Source of the DNA: a bacterium | GTDB taxonomy: Bacteria; Babelota; Babeliae; Babelales; JABDEC01 | Length of the DNA stretch: 9,493 nt | Reading direction: 5' to 3' | Assembly (NCBI GenBank): GCA_947486885.1 | Contig: CANKVQ010000014.1 | Span: 1 to 9,493 of the forward strand | In this document: positions 5,997-9,493 of the stretch, piece by piece | How positions within the stretch are numbered: the first letter of the stretch is position 1 | Layout: each line of letters starts with the position of its first letter | The notes under the pieces: generated by a model | Seen by the model: the letters and a program-made list of their open reading frames with translations, nothing else | Told to the model about the DNA's origin: nothing | Database searches by the model: none | Position numbers and translations under genes: made by a program

Positions 5997-7056
5997 GTTC
6001 TGCAGATATCTGTTTAACGTTTAGCATGAGACTAGTAATTACAGTTAATAGCAACTGCGTATCACGGGTAACTTGGTCTTGATCGAGCACGGTAAATAAC
6101 TCTGGATGTTGTTTAGTTAATGCGCAAGCGTTAGCAACTTGATGGCTAGTAGTGCCCGTTTTCAGGGGAATTACAATCGCTGGTTTGTTAAAAAATAAGA
6201 TCTCAGCTAAGACGCCAGCGCCAGCACGGGTAATAATAATATCAGCTAAATTATATAACTGGGCGATTTCGTGGGTATAAGCAAATACATGTGCTGGAAT
6301 ATTATATTGAGCATAAAACTGAGTTAACTGAGAAATTGTTTTAGTATCTGGACCAGTTTGGTGAATCACTTGAATTTTATTAGCTATTGGTAATAGCTGG
6401 TATGCCAAATGATTTAAATAGCTGGAGCCTTGGGAGCCGCCTAAAATAAAAATAGTAATTTTTGGTGTATTAGTTTGTGAACTAGTTAGCTCCCGAAATA
6501 AGTTTATAGGTTGTAAAGTGCGATCTGCTGCAGTAAAGCGCACAGGATAGCTGACCAGCTCGCACTTAGTTTGTGCAGTTACACGAAAGAAATTTTTAGT
6601 TTCGGGAAAACAGATTTTAATTTTAGTAGCCAGTGGCGCTAAGAAAGTGATTGTTTTGCCAGGTTCTAAATTTAGTTCGAAAAGTTCAATTGGGATTCCC
6701 AAAGTTTTAGCGGCAAGACAGACTGGAATCGCGCTGATCCCGCCAGTTGTAATCACCCGAGTAACTTGAGCTGAGCGTAAGATTTTACGCGAATTTAAAA
6801 TTGTTTTAAGTAATTGAAAAATAAATTTAGGATAGTGCCAGATTTTTTTATATGGAAATTTTGGTAATTCGATATAACTAATATTAGTGACAAAATTATA
6901 TTTAGCTAAAATTTCACGCTCTAATTTTTGGTTAATCGTAATAAATAAAACCTGGTGTGCTGGTGCGAGTTTAGCTGCGAGAGTTGCACAGGGAATAATA
7001 TGGCCGCCAGAATGCGCAGCTACGAAGCAAATTGTATTATTATTATTATTATTCAT
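5992..7056 (-). CDS. murG: MurG-like UDP-GlcNAc:lipid I N-acetylglucosaminyltransferase
   Basis: MurG adds GlcNAc to lipid I, giving lipid II, at the inner face of the cytoplasmic membrane. The 354-residue length is normal. The N-domain shows AHSGGHIIP (14-22; family GGTGGHxxP), TTGGISAIP (103-111) and FELNLEPG (126-133; family HEQNxxPG). The donor domain has ILGGSQGS (204-211), IHQTG (231-235), RAGAGVLAE (277-285) and HQVANA (305-310). Several usually strict positions differ (YVS-P becomes SAIP, HEQN becomes FELN), so this is a divergent MurG. ATG 7056 is chosen over GTG 7065 because AGGTG at 7067-7063 is well spaced for it and ATGA overlaps the upstream TGA stop, a sign of translational coupling. 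Six AAT codons follow the start. It is the last gene of the pbp-dciA-murG operon. Confidence 0.88.
   Translation of the reverse strand: MNNNNNNTICFVAAHSGGHIIPCATLAAKLAPAHQVLFITINQKLEREILAKYNFVTNISYIELPKFPYKKIWHYPKFIFQLLKTILNSRKILRSAQVTRVITTGGISAIPVCLAAKTLGIPIELFELNLEPGKTITFLAPLATKIKICFPETKNFFRVTAQTKCELVSYPVRFTAADRTLQPINLFRELTSSQTNTPKITIFILGGSQGSSYLNHLAYQLLPIANKIQVIHQTGPDTKTISQLTQFYAQYNIPAHVFAYTHEIAQLYNLADIIITRAGAGVLAEILFFNKPAIVIPLKTGTTSHQVANACALTKQHPELFTVLDQDQVTRDTQLLLTVITSLMLNVKQISAEL
7036..7053 (-). repeat. (AAT)6 microsatellite at the start of murG
   Basis: Six identical AAT codons encode Asn2-Asn7, just after the start codon. Slippage by whole units would change the length of the protein start without shifting the frame. 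The family core begins at residue 9. Confidence 0.8.
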
Positions 7057-7514
7057 GACTTGCACCTAATTAAAAAATTTTTGAGCGCTAAGCGTAATTC
7101 GGGGTCAGCAATATTTTTTAGTGAGACTTGTTCTTGGGCAGTTAATTTAATGATAACTGGTTTTATAGTTGAATTATTAATAACTGGGTTTTTAGAATTA
7201 TTTAAATTATTAATTTTAATTTTAGGTTTATTAACATATCTAAATCTTAGTTCCGTAAAATAATTTTCACCGATAAATTTATTAATTTGGGCCAATAAAA
7301 TATCGGACATGCAATATAGTTCTTGGATCCAAATTGTGTCATAAACACCGAGTACGATCATCTGGTGCTGCACTCGTTCGATACACATACGTGAGCTAAG
7401 TTTACCACTAATTTCTGGCCAATTAGTTAATAATTTACGCTTAAAAAATTCTGGTTGATTATTAGTAGTTTGTGCAAAAATCAGATTTTCTAAAATTTTA
7501 GCTAGTGGTAGCAC
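7053..7514 (-). CDS. dciA: DciA-like protein (DUF721)
   Basis: DUF721/DciA proteins help load or operate the replicative helicase DnaB in bacteria that lack DnaC or DnaI. This one has 153 residues. The domain pattern is present: a helical start, W32 with PEISGKLSSR following, the strand-rich middle (QMIVLGVYD), WIQEL at 62-66, helix DILLAQINKFIG and LRFRY at 89-93. The tail is Asn/Lys-rich, then a short helix with DPELRLALKNFL. The start is GTG at 7514, supported by GGAG exactly 7 nt upstream (7525-7522). It overlaps the end of the PBP gene by 17 nt, and its TGA overlaps the murG ATG, so it is embedded in a cell-wall operon. The domain is short and poorly conserved, so the family call rests on pattern and size; no enzymatic role is expected. 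Confidence 0.72.
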   Translation of the reverse strand: MLPLAKILENLIFAQTTNNQPEFFKRKLLTNWPEISGKLSSRMCIERVQHQMIVLGVYDTIWIQELYCMSDILLAQINKFIGENYFTELRFRYVNKPKIKINNLNNSKNPVINNSTIKPVIIKLTAQEQVSLKNIADPELRLALKNFLIRCKS

Positions 7515-9399
7515 GATAAATCTCCACAGTTTCGGGATTTTCTAAATCTGTAGTTTCAACACCAGTGTTCCAGTTAATATAAGTAGTTTGTAATTTTGGA
7601 TCAACTGGAAATTCTGTGTTTTTTTCACTCAGTTTTTCATGTAAGCCTAACCAAATAGGAAAAGCGGCCCATGAAGCATAAATATTATGACCCATCGATT
7701 GATTACCGTCGGCGCCAATATAGATTACCGTAGTTAAATTTGGTGTGGCGCCAGCGAACCAACAGCTACGTGAATCGTTGGTAGTGCCAGTTTTACCGAT
7801 CGAGACAGTTTTATAACTAGTATTATGAAATAATTTTAAGAAATTTTGCACACTGATTTCTAAAACTTTAGCCACTTGGCTAGTAATCTCAACTGGTAAA
7901 ACTTTTTCCTGATCGATCTGTTTTTTCCAGATTTTGTGACCCCAACGATCTTTGACCCATTTTAAATAGTGCGGCTCGATATAAGTGCCACCATTAGCAA
8001 AGACGTTAAAAGCGCCCGTAGCTTCTTTGAGTGTGACATCGACACAGCCTAGAGCCAGTGACGGATAGGGATTAACCACGTTAGTTAAACGTAGATGTTG
8101 GGCTAAGCGCACAACTGCTGAAATATCTGTTTTTAATAAAAGTTTAATCGGCACAATATTATTAGAAGTCGCTAGAGCTTTAGCAAGCGTCATTTGGCCT
8201 AGAAAATCACGCGTATTATTTTGCGGTTGCCAGAGTTGTTGGTTCACAGTTAGCTCTAATGGCTCGTCGATTTCAGTTTCGGCAAAATTATGACCCTGTT
8301 GTAAAGCTGCAGCGTAAATAATGGGTTTAAACACAGAACCCATTTGGCGGCGCGCTTGCAGCGCCCGATTATATTTAGATTTAGTGAAATCGACACCACC
8401 AATTAAAGCCTGGACTTCACCTGTTTTAGTATCGATAGTCATTAAAGCGCCATCGATATCTGCTTGTAGATTTTGGCGTAAAGCTTGTAGACGGGTATTA
8501 AATTGTTGATTTGCTAATCTTTGAATGTTTTGATTTAAAGTTGTTTTAATAATTAAACCACCAGAATATAGCTGCTTTTTGCCGACTTGGGCTTCCAGAA
8601 AAGTACGGATAGTTTCTTTTAAGTGGGGCGCTAGTGTAGCTTTGTCATAAGTAATAATCCCTAGCGGTTGCTGTTTAGCGTAATCGTAAGTTGCTTGATC
8701 GATTAATTTTTGTGTAAATAATTGCTGCAAAATTAAATTTCTACGGTTAAGTGCGGATAATGGACAAAGTAGCGGACAATATTGGGCCGGTGATTTAATC
8801 ACACCAGCTAAAGTAGCCGCTTCATGTGGTTGAATATCTTGAATATTTTTACCGAAGAAACGTTTGCTAGCAGCAGCGACGCCATAGATTCCACAGCCTA
8901 AATAAATATGATTTAAATAAATCTCTAGAATTTGCTGTTTAGTAAACTGACGTTCGATTAAAATAGCGGCAATCTGTTCTTTAATTTTACGTGTAAACGT
9001 TTTTTGTGAGTCGAGATATAATAATTTTACTAACTGTTGGGTAATCGTACTAGCACCTTGAACTTTGCGGCCAGATTTAAGATTAGCAAAAATCGAACGT
9101 AAAATACCGCGATATGAAATCCCCTGGTGTTTAAAAAAATCACGATCTTCGGTTACTAAAAAAGCGTTAATTAAACAATCTGGAATTTGGGTTAGTGTGA
9201 CTGGATCACGACGATCGAGTTCAAAGCGGCCCCATTCTTGATCTTGATCGTCAAGTAAAATCGATGCTTGGCCCGGATCGTAATTTTCAAAAACTGCGAA
9301 ATCGATCAAGGGGTTTTGTTGAATATAGAGGGCTATGCCCGCTATAAAAGCGCTTATAAATATAATTATGAAATTTAGAATTAAATATCTTTTATGCAT
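7498..9399 (-). CDS. class A penicillin-binding protein (GT51 plus transpeptidase)
   Basis: This bifunctional murein synthase polymerises lipid II and cross-links the strands on the outer side of the cytoplasmic membrane. Residues 6-26 are an uncleaved membrane anchor. The GT51 domain has VTEDRDFFKHQGIS with E84 as catalytic glutamate, QGASTITQQ (114-122), the second glutamate in RKIKEQIAAIL (E141) and EIYLNHIYLGCGIYGV (159-174). The transpeptidase domain has SVFK (S355 nucleophile, K358), SNN (412-414) and KTGTT (536-540). All catalytic motifs are intact. At 633 residues it is shorter than E. coli PBP1A (about 850), with little room for the extra inter-domain module. No clear Shine-Dalgarno precedes ATG 9399. 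It leads the operon with dciA and murG. PBP1A-type is likely, but a PBP1A, 1B or 2A name cannot be fixed from the sequence. Confidence 0.93.
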   Translation of the reverse strand: MHKRYLILNFIIIFISAFIAGIALYIQQNPLIDFAVFENYDPGQASILLDDQDQEWGRFELDRRDPVTLTQIPDCLINAFLVTEDRDFFKHQGISYRGILRSIFANLKSGRKVQGASTITQQLVKLLYLDSQKTFTRKIKEQIAAILIERQFTKQQILEIYLNHIYLGCGIYGVAAASKRFFGKNIQDIQPHEAATLAGVIKSPAQYCPLLCPLSALNRRNLILQQLFTQKLIDQATYDYAKQQPLGIITYDKATLAPHLKETIRTFLEAQVGKKQLYSGGLIIKTTLNQNIQRLANQQFNTRLQALRQNLQADIDGALMTIDTKTGEVQALIGGVDFTKSKYNRALQARRQMGSVFKPIIYAAALQQGHNFAETEIDEPLELTVNQQLWQPQNNTRDFLGQMTLAKALATSNNIVPIKLLLKTDISAVVRLAQHLRLTNVVNPYPSLALGCVDVTLKEATGAFNVFANGGTYIEPHYLKWVKDRWGHKIWKKQIDQEKVLPVEITSQVAKVLEISVQNFLKLFHNTSYKTVSIGKTGTTNDSRSCWFAGATPNLTTVIYIGADGNQSMGHNIYASWAAFPIWLGLHEKLSEKNTEFPVDPKLQTTYINWNTGVETTDLENPETVEIYRATTS

Positions 9400-9416
9400 A
9401 GCTATTATTATAGCTA
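9399..9416 (-). promoter_or_regulatory. TATAAT box within a palindrome just before the PBP start codon
   Basis: On the minus strand a perfect TATAAT (9412-9407) ends 7 nt before the start codon. It lies in a 7-bp inverted repeat, TAGCTAT at 9399-9405 and ATAGCTA at 9410-9416. If this is the -10 box, the transcript would begin almost at the ATG and be leaderless, which would fit the lack of a ribosome site. No -35 box is seen. The region is AT-rich, so chance is likely. Confidence 0.25.
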
Positions 9417-9452
9417 GTTTTTAGTTTTTTTATTTAAAAATTTTTTTAAATT

Positions 9453-9493
9453 ACGGCGGATCTATAAGCCGGATTCTGTGCTGTTAATTAAAA
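9453..9493 (-). ncRNA. rnpB: RNase P RNA, 3' end (partial)
   Basis: Read on the minus strand this gives ACAGAATCCGGCTTATAGATC, the conserved 3' end of bacterial type A RNase P RNA (the CR V / P4-proximal block), followed by CCGCCG, which would be the 3' strand of helix P1. RNase P RNA is the catalytic RNA that trims the 5' leaders of tRNAs. Only about 40 nt are inside the window; the rest lies to the right. The exact 3' end is estimated. It runs in the same direction as the PBP gene, about 55 nt upstream of it, and no standard terminator separates them. Confidence 0.72.

Noticed and set aside
6955..7263. 102-codon open frame on the plus strand across the dciA-murG junction
   Set aside because: It is antisense to two genes with recognised motifs, and its leucine/isoleucine runs come from complementary AT-rich codons.
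7377..7387. GTTCGATACAC inside dciA, identical to 11 bp of the GIY-YIG element arms
   Set aside because: It falls within a normally conserved part of the domain, and an 11-bp match of this sort is expected by chance in a window of this size.
9432..9451. 9-bp all-AT hairpin after the rnpB end as its terminator
   Set aside because: The stem is only A and T, and on the minus strand it is followed by A runs, not T, so it does not fit an intrinsic terminator.

Overview
The window is AT-rich bacterial DNA from a lineage with a murein wall: it carries a bifunctional penicillin-binding protein, MurG, a thymidylate kinase, a DNA polymerase III delta-prime subunit and the 3' end of RNase P RNA. TTA leucine codons and Asn/Lys/Ile-rich proteins point to a low-GC genome. 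A long cysteine-rich surface-type protein and the divergent housekeeping proteins would suit a host-associated candidate phylum such as Dependentiae (TM6), but that placement is a guess that the sequence alone cannot confirm.

Layout: (1) 67-2424, plus strand: a 785-residue secreted or membrane protein with 52 cysteines in its outer half, one membrane helix and an unrecognised C-terminal half. (2) 4179-2454, minus strand: tmk and holB, overlapping by 8 nt. (3) 4166-5377, plus strand: a GT4 glycosyltransferase whose 5' end overlaps that of tmk head to head. (4) 5378-5991: the only long stretch without housekeeping genes. It holds a small GIY-YIG endonuclease gene tightly enclosed by a 62-bp inverted repeat (59/62 matching). 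Each arm is itself a REP-like hairpin, and the whole is nested inside imperfect direct repeats of about 33 bp. (5) 9399-5992, minus strand: a tightly overlapping operon of class A PBP, DciA-like protein (DUF721) and murG. (6) 9453-9493, minus strand: the 3' end of rnpB.

Working together: MurG makes lipid II at the inner face of the membrane, and the PBP polymerises and cross-links it outside. The DciA-like protein, Tmk and HolB serve replication. The GT4 enzyme probably builds a surface glycan. The cysteine-rich protein would be exposed on the cell surface or in the envelope.

The best candidate for an undescribed system is the GIY-YIG gene with its inverted palindromic ends, which looks like a minimal mobile or self-maintaining element. 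A GC-rich, palindrome-like, in-frame insert in holB may be a decayed relative of its ends.
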